Positions 1 through 8,130 of a stretch of DNA of 37,491 nt are shown here, one piece after another (position 1 is the stretch's first letter; every line of letters starts with the position of its first letter). The stretch lies in contig CAYWBI010000017.1 in the NCBI GenBank assembly GCA_964456445.1, positions 1-37,491 on the forward strand, written 5' to 3'. The notes under the pieces are model-generated. The model saw only the letters and a list, made by a program, of their open reading frames with translations. It made no database searches and had not been told where the DNA came from. The DNA is from CAYWBI01 sp964456445. Its GTDB lineage: Bacteria; Calditrichota; Calditrichia; Calditrichales; J004. The translations under genes and the position numbers were made by a program.

Positions 1-316
1 CACTGACCATATTTTGTTTATTTTTAAGCTTCTCTGCTATTTCCTTTTGCTTTTTGGTAACGATCAATTTTGATGAAAGCGCGCTGTTCAGGCTATCAAC
101 TTTTTGATCGCGTCTAACCACTTCGGTCTGGATTTGCGCGATGACCTTTCTTAGGCTATCGGTTTCATCCAATGGGCCTTCCAACGTAAAAGTGGAGTCC
201 GTCTCGGCCAGGGCCTTAAAGACCTTTGCCTGCTCATCTTTTACATATTTCAACGCTCCGTAAAAAAGTCCCACCATGAGCAATAATCCGATAAAAAAAA
301 CAAACAATCCTTTCAT
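1..316 (-). CDS. MotE-like membrane-anchored coiled-coil protein, N-terminal part
   Basis: This partial gene reads off the left edge; 105 residues from the ATG at 316 are visible. The protein starts with a short cytoplasmic end and one hydrophobic segment (about residues 4-21, rich in F, L, G and V). A charged, Gln/Lys/Glu-rich helical stretch follows that looks like a coiled coil. This layout and its place 11 bp after fliJ match MotE/YlxF-type proteins, which follow fliJ in many flagellar operons and act as stator-related chaperones. The diagnostic C-terminal MgtE-N-like domain lies outside the window. The start is preceded by an AGAAG-type ribosome site. It could also be another anchored coiled-coil flagellar protein. 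Confidence 0.6.
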   Translation of the reverse strand, partial: MKGLFVFFIGLLLMVGLFYGALKYVKDEQAKVFKALAETDSTFTLEGPLDETDSLRKVIAQIQTEVVRRDQKVDSLNSALSSKLIVTKKQKEIAEKLKNKQNMVS

Positions 317-327
317 AGCCACTTCTT

Positions 328-762
328 CTAATTAGTTTGTGTTGCCATACGCAGGGCCACTTCATTTTCCTGAATTGCCGCTTTCCGATTTATTTCTTTT
401 TTATGATCCATCAGGCGTTTCTCCCTTAACAGTTCCACTGCTTTGCGTTCCTGGACCGCCCCTGCCAATTCTTTCCTTTTATCATCCACTTGCTTCATAA
501 CCGATTGTATTTTTTGCTGCTGTTTCATTATCTGACTGCTTAATTGGTTTAGATAATCATTATGTACCCGGTGCATGGTCAAATCCACAACCGGTTGAGT
601 GGGCTGGCCAAGCGCCTTAATTTTGTGTTCGTTTATAGCCTGCAATTTTTTTTGTGCCTTTATCAATTGCATTTGGATTTTTTGCATCTCTATTGCCTTT
701 TGGTCTTCCCGGTGTTTCCGTATGTCCAAAACTTTTTGTAAAGAGAATTTAAACCGTGCCAT
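328..762 (-). CDS. fliJ: Flagellar export protein FliJ
   Basis: At 144 residues this is the usual FliJ size. It is almost wholly predicted alpha-helix and rich in Lys, Gln, Glu and Arg, beginning with an FKFSLQKVLDIRKHRE-type N-terminus typical of the family. FliJ is the cytoplasmic stalk-like subunit of the type III export ATPase: it sits in the FliI hexamer, contacts FlhA and helps deliver export chaperones. Its start overlaps the fliI stop by one base, which implies translational coupling. Family identity rests on the N-terminal pattern, length, coiled-coil character and gene order fliG-fliH-fliI-fliJ. Confidence 0.9.
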   Translation of the reverse strand: MARFKFSLQKVLDIRKHREDQKAIEMQKIQMQLIKAQKKLQAINEHKIKALGQPTQPVVDLTMHRVHNDYLNQLSSQIMKQQQKIQSVMKQVDDKRKELAGAVQERKAVELLREKRLMDHKKEINRKAAIQENEVALRMATQTN

Positions 763-2087
763 CAGCTTGCCCCCTGCGCCACTTGCTCAAGCATTTCCAG
801 TACCTGGAAGTAATTTGAACCTTCATCAATACCCTGTTTCAAAAAAGCGTTTATATTGGAAATGTTATCAATTGCCGCATCTATTTCCTTGTTGCTGCCA
901 CGGCTGTATGCACCAATATTTATCAAATCTTCCGACTCCCTGTACACGGCCATCTGTTGTAAAATTTTTAATGACATCATTTTTTGCTTATCGGTCATAA
1001 CATCATTCTTGACCCTGCTTACACTTTCCAGTACATCGATCGCCGGAAAATGGCCACGGTGGGCAATTTTACGGGAAAGCACTATGTGTCCATCCAAAAT
1101 AGAACGGGCCGCATCGGCTATCGGCTCATCCATATCGTCCCCATCCACTAAAACGGTATAAAGCCCGGTAATGCTTCCCACATCGCTGTTCCCTGCCCGC
1201 TCCAGCAAACGTGGCAACAGGGCAAAAACAGACGGTGTATAGCCTTTGGACGCCGGGGGTTCACCTATGGCCAAACCAATTTCCCGCTGGGCCATGGCCA
1301 CCCTTGTCAATGAATCCATCATCAACAAAACATTCTTTCCCTCGTCACGGAAAAATTCGGCTATTGTTGTGGCAATTAAGGCACATTTGATCCGGACGGT
1401 CGCAGGCTGGTCACTCGTGGCAACAATAATAACCGAACGTTTTAAACCATCTTCACCTAAGTCGCGTTCAACAAACTCACGCACCTCACGGCCGCGTTCG
1501 CCGATCAGACAAATTACATTTACGTCCGCATCGGAGTATTTGGACATCATGCCCAACAACACGCTTTTACCAACCCCACTGCCGGCGAATATACCGGCGC
1601 GCTGCCCCTTGCCTAAGGTTATCAGGCCATCGATGGCCCGGATGCTTGTTTCCATCCGTTCCTTGATCACCTTGCGCACCAAGGGGTTTGGCGGCGTGTT
1701 ATAAACCGGTCGCAGATATCTGGAATGAATTGGGGGCTTGCCATCAATGGGTTGCCCCAGCCCATTGAGGACACGCCCTAATAAATTTTGTCCCACGGGG
1801 ATTTTCAGGGGTTCCGGATTTAATATGACCCGGTTGCCCGGAGCAACGCCAATGGTTTCTCCCAACGGCATTAAAAGCAAACGTTTATCCCGAAAACCAA
1901 CAATTTCCGAGCGGATAGAATGGTGCGACGAAGTGACTATATCGCAGATATCGCCTACCGTACCCTGCCTGGCAGTGGCTTCAATAACCAGTCCCGTGGC
2001 ACGCGACACCTTACCATCGGCAAGTACGGGCCGAATTTGCCTGGCCTTTTTCTGATAAGATAAAAACTTGTCCGCAAGTTCACTCAT
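762..2087 (-). CDS. fliI: Flagellum-specific export ATPase FliI
   Basis: The 441-residue protein has the F1-beta-like fold of FliI. A P-loop AGSGVGKS lies at about residues 168-175. A Walker B strand ending in MMDSLTR is near residue 257, followed by the family signature region PSVFALLPRLLERAG. Full length is normal for FliI. It hydrolyses ATP at the cytoplasmic face of the basal body to energise loading of rod, hook and filament substrates. Its first codons overlap the end of fliH by 8 bp, and fliJ overlaps its stop. The related type III secretion ATPases are less likely because every neighbour is flagellar. Confidence 0.97.
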   Translation of the reverse strand: MSELADKFLSYQKKARQIRPVLADGKVSRATGLVIEATARQGTVGDICDIVTSSHHSIRSEIVGFRDKRLLLMPLGETIGVAPGNRVILNPEPLKIPVGQNLLGRVLNGLGQPIDGKPPIHSRYLRPVYNTPPNPLVRKVIKERMETSIRAIDGLITLGKGQRAGIFAGSGVGKSVLLGMMSKYSDADVNVICLIGERGREVREFVERDLGEDGLKRSVIIVATSDQPATVRIKCALIATTIAEFFRDEGKNVLLMMDSLTRVAMAQREIGLAIGEPPASKGYTPSVFALLPRLLERAGNSDVGSITGLYTVLVDGDDMDEPIADAARSILDGHIVLSRKIAHRGHFPAIDVLESVSRVKNDVMTDKQKMMSLKILQQMAVYRESEDLINIGAYSRGSNKEIDAAIDNISNINAFLKQGIDEGSNYFQVLEMLEQVAQGAS

Positions 2088-2781
2088 TGTTTTCCCCTTG
2101 CTCCATGGCGCTTTTTAATTTGTTCAGGTTATTTTTAAATGTGCCATCAACATAATAATCTTCGGATTCAACAATTGCCTCACCCTCGGCAAGTTGTGTA
2201 TTTCCCACAAAATTCATGCTTTTCCCGGTCTTCGTTTTAAGCTGTTCTACAATCGGGCTGTCATGAAGAGCGTCCAATTGCCCGGAATTTACCTGGACCG
2301 TTATATGATTTTGTTCAATCACCTCTTCAAGCATGGAATGTAAGCGCATTTTTAAAATTTCCTGTGAGTCATCATTAAGTTTTAAATGGACACCAATCAC
2401 TTCTTCGGCCATAATTTTTGCCAATTCCAATAGGGGCCTTTCTAAGTTCTCCAGGGTTTCCGTAAACTGATTCTCCAGCGCATGCATCTCATGCTTTGCA
2501 GCTTCAATTCGGTTTAAGGCATCCTGCATTGTACGTTGCTTGCCTTCATCATATCCTGCCTGAAAAGATTCTTCGCGGGTATTTTGCAATTCACCTTCCA
2601 GCAATTTGATCCGGTCTTGCAGACGTTTAATTTGCCGGGCGTCATTTATTATTTCATCCTTTGCCGCCGGTCCGTCCAGATCCGGGTTGATCATCCGCTC
2701 CTTGAGAACATTTGCATTGTAAATGTTGTGATCTTTTATCCCCTTGGGTTTACGGTTCAATTTAAAGACTGTCTGGGCCAT
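2080..2781 (-). CDS. fliH: Flagellar assembly protein FliH (export ATPase regulator)
   Basis: The 233-residue protein has a charged coiled coil at roughly residues 45-130, including a GYDEGK stretch typical of FliH, and a C-terminal domain with a LAKIMAEEVIG segment resembling the FliH/V-ATPase E-subunit fold. FliH holds the FliI ATPase and ties it to the C-ring. It lies 7 bp after fliG and overlaps fliI by 8 bp. An AGGAA ribosome site lies within the end of fliG. Sequence conservation in this family is low, so position and architecture carry much of the call. Confidence 0.9.
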   Translation of the reverse strand: MAQTVFKLNRKPKGIKDHNIYNANVLKERMINPDLDGPAAKDEIINDARQIKRLQDRIKLLEGELQNTREESFQAGYDEGKQRTMQDALNRIEAAKHEMHALENQFTETLENLERPLLELAKIMAEEVIGVHLKLNDDSQEILKMRLHSMLEEVIEQNHITVQVNSGQLDALHDSPIVEQLKTKTGKSMNFVGNTQLAEGEAIVESEDYYVDGTFKNNLNKLKSAMEQGENNE

Positions 2782-2788
2782 TTTATTC

Positions 2789-3832
2789 CTATTCGATTAA
2801 TTCGTCCTGGTCACCACGGGTCAATTGAATTTCTCCCGATTCTTCAAGGCGACGTGCAACTTCCAGAATATCTTTTTGGGCGTCTTCAACATCCTTCAAA
2901 CGGACCGCGCCCATATATTCAAGCTCTTCCTTCAGCATATCGGCAGCTCTCTCCGACATGTTGGCAAATATCTTGTCTCTAAGTTCAGGGGTGGTTGCCT
3001 TAAGCGCCATGCCCAGTGTATTCGATTTAACTTCTTTAAGAATACTCTGGATTGTGGCCGGTGGCAGTGTGATCAAATCTTCAAAGATAAACATGAGTTC
3101 ATTGATCTCAGTTGCCAGCTCGGCATCCCGTTCACGCAGACTGCCCAGGATATTCTTTTCAGCAGATCGACTGACCGAGTTAAGTATTTCTGCAACCGCG
3201 CCCACACCCCCTGTATTGCTAAGACCGCCGGAAAAGATACTGCCCATTTGTTCGCGCAAAACATCTTCAATATCCTCGATAAGTTCCGGCGATGTTTTTT
3301 CCATGGTGGCCACCCGATAGGCAATTTCATATTGAAATTCTTCCGGCAGCTCCGACAGAAGCGCCGCGGCCTGTTGTGGTTTTAAATTGGCCAGGATAAG
3401 CGCGGTCGTTTGCGGGTGCTCATTTTGTAAAAAGTTAAGAAGCTGTTTGTCATCCACTGTTTGTAAAAGATAAAAGGCGCTGACTTCCGTGGCCGCTTCT
3501 ACCCGTTTAAGGATCTCTTCTGCTTTTTTAAGGCCATAAGCTTTTTCCAGGGCTTCACGCGCATAATGGATTCCGCCCTGAACGATATATTCATTGGCCT
3601 GGATCATCTGGTAGAACTCTTCAATCGTATCGCTTAAGATATCCACCGAAACATTTTTGAGCATTGCTATCTCAATGGATATTTTCTCTCCTTCTTTTTC
3701 GGTGAAATGACGCATAACTTCGCCGGCAATGTCCGGCCCGAAAACAACTAATAATAAGGCGATTTTTTGTCTGGCATTAAGCCCGTTTGTAGCTACTGGA
3801 TTTTCCTGAACTGCGACTGCTGTTTCCGGCAT
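2789..3832 (-). CDS. fliG: Flagellar motor switch protein FliG
   Basis: The 347 residues cover all three FliG domains. The middle domain carries the EHPQT motif at 138-142, used for FliM contact. The C-terminal domain (about 205-335) has the MFIFEDL segment at 247-253 and the charged torque helix with conserved Arg, Asp and Glu near 280-300. FliG forms the upper C-ring, binds the FliF tail and receives force from the stator. A single base separates it from the fliF stop. The ribosome site AAAGGGG lies inside the end of fliF. Confidence 0.97.
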   Translation of the reverse strand: MPETAVAVQENPVATNGLNARQKIALLLVVFGPDIAGEVMRHFTEKEGEKISIEIAMLKNVSVDILSDTIEEFYQMIQANEYIVQGGIHYAREALEKAYGLKKAEEILKRVEAATEVSAFYLLQTVDDKQLLNFLQNEHPQTTALILANLKPQQAAALLSELPEEFQYEIAYRVATMEKTSPELIEDIEDVLREQMGSIFSGGLSNTGGVGAVAEILNSVSRSAEKNILGSLRERDAELATEINELMFIFEDLITLPPATIQSILKEVKSNTLGMALKATTPELRDKIFANMSERAADMLKEELEYMGAVRLKDVEDAQKDILEVARRLEESGEIQLTRGDQDELIE

Positions 3833-3833
3833 T

Positions 3834-5411
3834 TTATTGAGGCCCCTTTGTTAACCACGCGCGCATCAACGATGTGGCTTGTTGCGGATTTGTTTGGGCA
3901 AAAGCCACAACGGATTTTGTCATTTTATCATTTGCTTTCATCTTGGCGCGTGCTTCCGGGCTTAATTTACTGATGTACAGGTCCTCGGACAGCTCATCTT
4001 CTTCTTCAGGCACCTGTAAAAGAGATTGGTGATGTCCCCTGGCCAACGCTTTTTGCTGTATCTCAAACGGAAGTAGTATCTTACTGGTGGCTTCGGTGTT
4101 CATCAGGCCTTTTACCAGGTTAAACCCCATAAATAGCCCGAGGCCAATCAGGATATATGTGAAAATTTGCTTCCACATGTCAAAGTCTTTGAAGTTGTCT
4201 AAGAAACTGCTTTCATAGACCGGCTTGTCTGCAAACTTCATATTTATAACCGATACAACATCACCGCGTTTATCATCATAGCCCACGGCGGCTTTTACCA
4301 ATTGTGTCAGGTCGTCCAGCTCATTTTGCCCAAGCGGTATATAATTTTTAACTTCGTTTCCATTGGCGTCCGTGGCGGTCACATATTTTCCGTTAACCAA
4401 TACGGATACCGTTAAACGCTTGATGTCACCAATGCCCTGAACGATGTTGGAAACTTCCTTGCTAAATTCATAATTTGTGGTACTGTTCTCCGTTGATGCG
4501 GCGGATGAATCTGTATTGTCATTGGAATTTTGGTTGATTATCTCCTCGCTAAGAACGGTTACATCATCCGGGTTTATGTCTTTTATGGTTTTATTAACCT
4601 GGTCAAAATTAAGCTCCACCCCAACCTGAACGCTTGCATTCCCATACCCAACACTGGTCTCCACTAAATTTCGTACTTTTATCTTTATGTTTTTTTCCAG
4701 GTTTTGGGTCAACTCCCACTGGTTGCCGGTTTCACCTAAGGATGATCCGCTTTCGCCATTATATAAAAGGTTGCCATGGCTATCGACAACGCTAACATCC
4801 GCTTCGGCCACGCCATCCACGCTATGGGCCACCATTGCCGGAATACTTTTTAGCTGGGCTTCTGATATTTTGGAACCGTATATGTTGAGAATAACAGAGG
4901 CGGACCCACGACGGTCATCTTCAAAAAGCCTTCGTTCCGGTACATTGAGATGCACCCGGCTGCGCTTTACCCAGGTGATCATATTAATCGATGTCTCCAG
5001 TTCCCCTTCCTGGGCCCGGATAATTTTCATGCGTTGCATGGTAGATGTTTCGCCCAGGTTCGCTTTATCCGGGTCAAAAACCTTGTCCCAACCCTGTGGC
5101 GCCTGGGCGCCGCCGCTTTTATCATGGTATTTTATACGTAATTCGTCCACGACATCCTGCTGAACATAAATGGTGGTCCCACCGTTTTCCAGACGATACT
5201 TGATTTTATCTGCACTTAGCGCAGTCACGATCTCAGATGCATCCTGCGGGTCAAGATTTGCATATAAAACATCATATTCCGTACGATTGGCCCATATAAC
5301 CAAAGTGAAAACAATCGACAAAAAGACAACAACAATCCCAGAAATGATTAACCGCTGTTTCAGGGAATATTGTAAAAAGAACTGTGTTAATTGTGCGATA
5401 ACCTGATTCAT
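3834..5411 (-). CDS. fliF: Flagellar MS-ring protein FliF
   Basis: At 525 residues the length is typical. Hydrophobic segments at about 21-40 and 416-437 flank the large periplasmic ring-building region, which contains the YscJ/FliF-type fold with a NLDPQDASEI stretch near residue 53. The cytoplasmic tail ends in the FliG-binding segment, recognisable by RAWL close to the terminus. FliF oligomerises in the inner membrane as the base of the flagellum. It follows fliE by 22 bp and is directly followed by fliG. Confidence 0.97.
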   Translation of the reverse strand: MNQVIAQLTQFFLQYSLKQRLIISGIVVVFLSIVFTLVIWANRTEYDVLYANLDPQDASEIVTALSADKIKYRLENGGTTIYVQQDVVDELRIKYHDKSGGAQAPQGWDKVFDPDKANLGETSTMQRMKIIRAQEGELETSINMITWVKRSRVHLNVPERRLFEDDRRGSASVILNIYGSKISEAQLKSIPAMVAHSVDGVAEADVSVVDSHGNLLYNGESGSSLGETGNQWELTQNLEKNIKIKVRNLVETSVGYGNASVQVGVELNFDQVNKTIKDINPDDVTVLSEEIINQNSNDNTDSSAASTENSTTNYEFSKEVSNIVQGIGDIKRLTVSVLVNGKYVTATDANGNEVKNYIPLGQNELDDLTQLVKAAVGYDDKRGDVVSVINMKFADKPVYESSFLDNFKDFDMWKQIFTYILIGLGLFMGFNLVKGLMNTEATSKILLPFEIQQKALARGHHQSLLQVPEEEDELSEDLYISKLSPEARAKMKANDKMTKSVVAFAQTNPQQATSLMRAWLTKGPQ

Positions 5412-5433
5412 ACATCCATTCCGTTTTCTTTAT

Positions 5434-5748
5434 TTATACAGGCATCCGCTCGATTTCCTTGTAGGATTCAAGCAATTTGTTCCGTATTTCCACCATTAGT
5501 TTAAAACTTAACCCGGATTCTTCGAGAGAAGCCATAGCCTCGTGCAAATTATGTGAGCGCCCCTGGATAACATCACTTACTTTTTGAGATGAGTCTTTGG
5601 ATTGCTGGTTAACAGCTTGTATAAAATCTGAAATCGTTTCACCAAAATCACGCGGCTTCATTTGCTCATTCAGGTTTTGGGTGCGCGATGACGAGTTCCG
5701 TATTAAATCGCTTAAGTTCACAGACGTTACCTGGTTTATAGTTGACAT
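5434..5748 (-). CDS. fliE: Flagellar hook-basal body protein FliE
   Basis: This 104-residue protein shows the FliE C-terminal pattern: an SGLSFKLMVEIRNKLLESYKEI segment in which hydrophobic residues, N, K and Y are conserved. FliE is the adaptor between the MS ring and the proximal rod and one of the first export substrates. A GAGGT ribosome site lies four bases before the ATG. It sits between a small unknown gene (46 bp upstream) and fliF, as in the common flgB-flgC-fliE-fliF order. Confidence 0.93.
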   Translation of the reverse strand: MSTINQVTSVNLSDLIRNSSSRTQNLNEQMKPRDFGETISDFIQAVNQQSKDSSQKVSDVIQGRSHNLHEAMASLEESGLSFKLMVEIRNKLLESYKEIERMPV

Positions 5749-5794
5749 TTTAACCTCATTATCATGCTTTCTTACAATCTTTGGCAGATACCAT

Positions 5795-6085
5795 TTAACC
5801 CTTCATATCGAACAACATACCCGCATGGACATTTTTTAAATTGTTTTTGCCATACAACCGGCCAGCGGTCTCATCCTGATATCCAAACAGCGCGCCAAGC
5901 GAATCAATCTCCCTGACCGATAACGTGTTTTTTAGTTCCACGCCGGATATTCTGATTGTGTTTTTTGTTTCATTCCCCGCCTTTGGCAATAATTTTTGCA
6001 TGGCCTTTTCGCGCAGGGCTTTTACCGTGCCTTGTTGATTGCTGTTAGAACCGTATAGTGCGGAAACCTTACCTGAAATTTTCAT
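5795..6085 (-). CDS. Unknown 96-residue protein in the rod operon
   Basis: I do not recognise a family. The start codon is one base after the flgC stop and fliE follows 46 bp later, so it is almost certainly co-transcribed and probably co-translated with flgC. The product is basic, has no signal peptide or membrane segment, and has a low-complexity Gly/Ser/Asn/Gln N-terminus. Its more ordered second half contains LSVREIDSLGALFGY and ends in NVHAGMLFDMKG. The compact C-terminus with spaced Tyr, Gly and a terminal DxxG suggests a small interaction protein. A rod-assembly or export accessory role is inferred from position only. Confidence 0.75.
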   Translation of the reverse strand: MKISGKVSALYGSNSNQQGTVKALREKAMQKLLPKAGNETKNTIRISGVELKNTLSVREIDSLGALFGYQDETAGRLYGKNNLKNVHAGMLFDMKG

Positions 6086-6086
6086 C

Positions 6087-6569
6087 TTATATCTCCAGGG
6101 ATTTTTTTGCCATGGTTTTTGCGGCTTGCATGACGGTTACATTAGCTTCATACATTCGGCTTGTGGAAATCATATCCACCATTTCTTCCACAAGGTTAAT
6201 ATCCGGCTTTCTCACATAACCGTTTTCATCGGCTTCCGGATTATTCGGTTCATAAACTTTGATTTCTTTATCCTGCTCAATAATTTTATAATCCGGTTTT
6301 TGTTTCTGCCTGCCACCATGTTGAATGGGTTCAAAATGGTTCCGGTCCGAACGGTTTAATTGCATTTTTAAGGTATCTTCAAAAGGTTTTTTATTAATGG
6401 AACTTTGTGATGGTTGTGCAACTATCTGTCTTTTATATAGCCGTCCCCTGGCATCAGGGGTTTTATCCGCGTTGGCAATATTTTCCGAAATGGCCTTTAA
6501 ACGCTTCATCTGAACCGATAGTCCGCCCATTGTTGTTTGCAGGGCTGCTAACACACCTTGTGTTTTCAT
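6087..6569 (-). CDS. flgC: Flagellar proximal rod protein FlgC
   Basis: The 160-residue protein has the rod/hook N-terminal motif in the form ISENIANADKTP at about 27-38 (compare ANNIANANTPGY). Its C-terminus carries the family pattern SRMYEANVTVMQAAKTM, which builds the coiled coil of the rod. FlgC is exported through the type III apparatus to form the proximal rod with FlgB. It follows flgB by 17 bp. The internal loop is a little longer than in enteric FlgC. Confidence 0.95.
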   Translation of the reverse strand: MKTQGVLAALQTTMGGLSVQMKRLKAISENIANADKTPDARGRLYKRQIVAQPSQSSINKKPFEDTLKMQLNRSDRNHFEPIQHGGRQKQKPDYKIIEQDKEIKVYEPNNPEADENGYVRKPDINLVEEMVDMISTSRMYEANVTVMQAAKTMAKKSLEI

Positions 6570-6586
6570 TTTCTTATTCCCTTATT

Positions 6587-6958
6587 TTAAGATACTTTCC
6601 CGGTAATACTGGTATTTAGACCTTTGTAGGAACGTCGCAATACATTGGTCGAAAAATCAAAACGTATCTGATTAATGGCAAGCTGGCCCATTTCGTTGCT
6701 CACATCCACATGTTCGGGTCCCTGGCCGGGCAATTCGGCTGTTCCCTGATTGCCGGAAGGTTCCATATGTCGAGGATCCGTTTTTTTTAAACGTTGCACT
6801 ATGGATTGCTCCAACTCATTGGAAAAATCTGTCTGCTCGGGTTTGTAGCTTAAATCATGCGCATGGGCAATATTTTTTGCCAAGGCCTCATGTTGTTTTT
6901 CATACACATTCAGCGATTTTTTAATAAGCTGTATTTTTACCGTATTCAATATATTCAT
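6587..6958 (-). CDS. flgB: Flagellar proximal rod protein FlgB
   Basis: The 123-residue product has the rod motif in a divergent form, AKNIAHAHDLSYKP at about 27-40, and a C-terminal helix ending in a VLRRSYKGLN segment, as expected of FlgB. It is the first gene of the basal-body operon. A GAGGTG ribosome site lies four bases before the ATG. A sigma-54-type promoter sits immediately upstream and would give a leader of only about 11 bases. FlgB is secreted to form the most proximal rod. Confidence 0.94.
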   Translation of the reverse strand: MNILNTVKIQLIKKSLNVYEKQHEALAKNIAHAHDLSYKPEQTDFSNELEQSIVQRLKKTDPRHMEPSGNQGTAELPGQGPEHVDVSNEMGQLAINQIRFDFSTNVLRRSYKGLNTSITGKVS

Positions 6959-7287
6959 AATTCACCTCGTCCATACTATGACAAACGACGTGCCAAAACA
7001 TATTGCGGTTAGGAATAATACTTATAAGACATCTATTTTTAACTACTTAGCCGCTCATTCCAATAAATTTCAACGTCCCAATGTAAAGGTTTGGCAGACG
7101 GCAGAAGGTAAATCTTTCCCTATAGGTAAAACTTTTCCCCCTAAATATCGCGCATAACTGACATCTCATGGAACAAATTATTTTCTTCAAAAACTGAACC
7201 CTTTTTGCGCCATTTAAACAATAAGTGAGTAAATATCCTATAGTTACGGGCATTTGCCGTCGATAGACAGGTATGTTAGGAGAACCT
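6959..7287. other. Divergent intergenic region between flgB and the plus-strand receiver gene
   Basis: This stretch of about 330 bp holds the sigma-54 promoter near its left end. Two facing 7-base half sites, GACGGCA at 7097-7103 and TGCCGTC at 7255-7261, are present, and GGCAGA is repeated in tandem near 7093-7104. They lie roughly 130-290 bases upstream of the predicted flgB start, a distance at which NtrC-family enhancers often act. No convincing promoter for the rightward gene was found, and no small gene is supported. Confidence 0.4.
6980..6995 (-). promoter_or_regulatory. Sigma-54 (-24/-12) promoter for the flgB operon
   Basis: On the minus strand the sequence reads TGGCACG, four bases, then TTGT. 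The consensus is TGGCACG-N4-TTGC, so only the last base of the -12 element differs. The GG and the downstream G are 12 bases apart, as required. The predicted start is near 6969, at the ribosome site of flgB. The NtrC-type activator encoded at 8798-10168 is the obvious candidate regulator. Confidence 0.75.
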
Positions 7288-7701
7288 ATGTCACAAGGTA
7301 AAATAAAAACGCTGATTGTCGAAGATGTAATCATCATTCAACGCTTATTAAAGCACATCCTGGGTGATAGGGCCGAGTGTATCACCGAGACAAACGGTCA
7401 AAGCGCTGTTAAGCGCTTTTCAAACGAATATTCTAATGGCGTACCATTTAACTTAGTTTGCCTGGATTTTTTTCTACCGGAAATGAATGGTTTGGATATC
7501 TTGTCTTATATCCGGAGTTTTGAAGACGAAATAAAACTTAAAAAAGAAGAGCGCACAAAAATAATGATGGTTACCTCGGTTTCTACGCCGAAAACAATCA
7601 AACAAGCGCGAGAGATGGGCTGTGATGCATACATCATCAAACCCTTTTCGATTGATGATGTACAAAATGAATTGGTAAGGCTGGGATTGGTAAAAACTTA
7701 G
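7288..7701 (+). CDS. CheY-like single-domain response regulator
   Basis: The start at 7288 is chosen over an upstream in-frame ATG at 7273 because AGGAGA (7278-7283) sits four bases before it; that ribosome site would lie inside the longer frame. The 137-residue protein is one receiver domain: acidic pair E12/D13, phospho-acceptor D60 in the CLDFFLPEMNG context, T96 in MMVTS, and K118 in IIKPF. There is no output domain. It is transcribed away from flgB and stands alone, so its kinase and target are unknown. A loop of charged residues (about 79-91) before the fourth strand is longer than in CheY. Confidence 0.88.
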   Translation: MSQGKIKTLIVEDVIIIQRLLKHILGDRAECITETNGQSAVKRFSNEYSNGVPFNLVCLDFFLPEMNGLDILSYIRSFEDEIKLKKEERTKIMMVTSVSTPKTIKQAREMGCDAYIIKPFSIDDVQNELVRLGLVKT

Positions 7702-7837
7702 ATCACTGTATTTTTTAAATTCCTCTTAGTCCTTCGTTTTCATGTAATTTTGACGATACGGCCCATTTTTCTGAAAAACCCCTTTTATCAGCTTCGTAAA
7801 AACATCAGACAGAGCAGGCTGCAACAGAATTTAAATT

Positions 7838-8116
7838 TTAGCTTATATCAAAATGCTTATCAAGACGCGTAATGGACAGCAAGCGCTTAATGTCATCTGA
7901 AACATTTTGCAAAACTAACGGATGAACATTTTTCACACTGTTATGGGCGGATATAAGCACCGACAAACCCGTGGAATCAATTATTTCAACCCCATTTAAA
8001 TCGATGACAATATTTTTATTCCCGGCATGTATGGCATCTCTCAACTGCTGTTTTAATTTATCGCTGTTGGATGCAGTAAGGTTAAAATCTGGTTGTATCA
8101 ATAATTCAACACTCAT
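7838..8116 (-). CDS. STAS-domain anti-sigma-factor antagonist
   Basis: The ATG at 8116 is preferred over one 42 bases upstream because GAGGA lies six bases before it and it removes overlap with the preceding gene. The 92-residue product is a complete STAS domain with the phosphorylatable serine in IDSTGLS (S48). In SpoIIAA/RsbV-type proteins this serine is phosphorylated by a partner kinase and dephosphorylated by a PP2C phosphatase. The gene lies 14 bp after an RsbW-like ATPase gene, which supports a partner-switching pair. No phosphatase or matching sigma factor is in the window. Confidence 0.85.
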   Translation of the reverse strand: MSVELLIQPDFNLTASNSDKLKQQLRDAIHAGNKNIVIDLNGVEIIDSTGLSVLISAHNSVKNVHPLVLQNVSDDIKRLLSITRLDKHFDIS

Positions 8117-8130
8117 TTTTTCCTCGGTTG

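Noticed and set aside
599..1000. Plus-strand frames opposite fliJ and fliI, and similar frames opposite other genes
   Set aside because: They are shadows of strongly conserved coding genes and show no family motifs.
7047..7337. Minus-strand 96-codon frame across the flgB/receiver intergenic region
   Set aside because: It overlaps the start of a well-supported plus-strand receiver gene, has Cys/Phe-rich low-quality composition and no ribosome site or recognisable motif.
7702..7837. Terminator between the convergent receiver and STAS genes
   Set aside because: I found no stem of useful length followed by a T-run on either strand.
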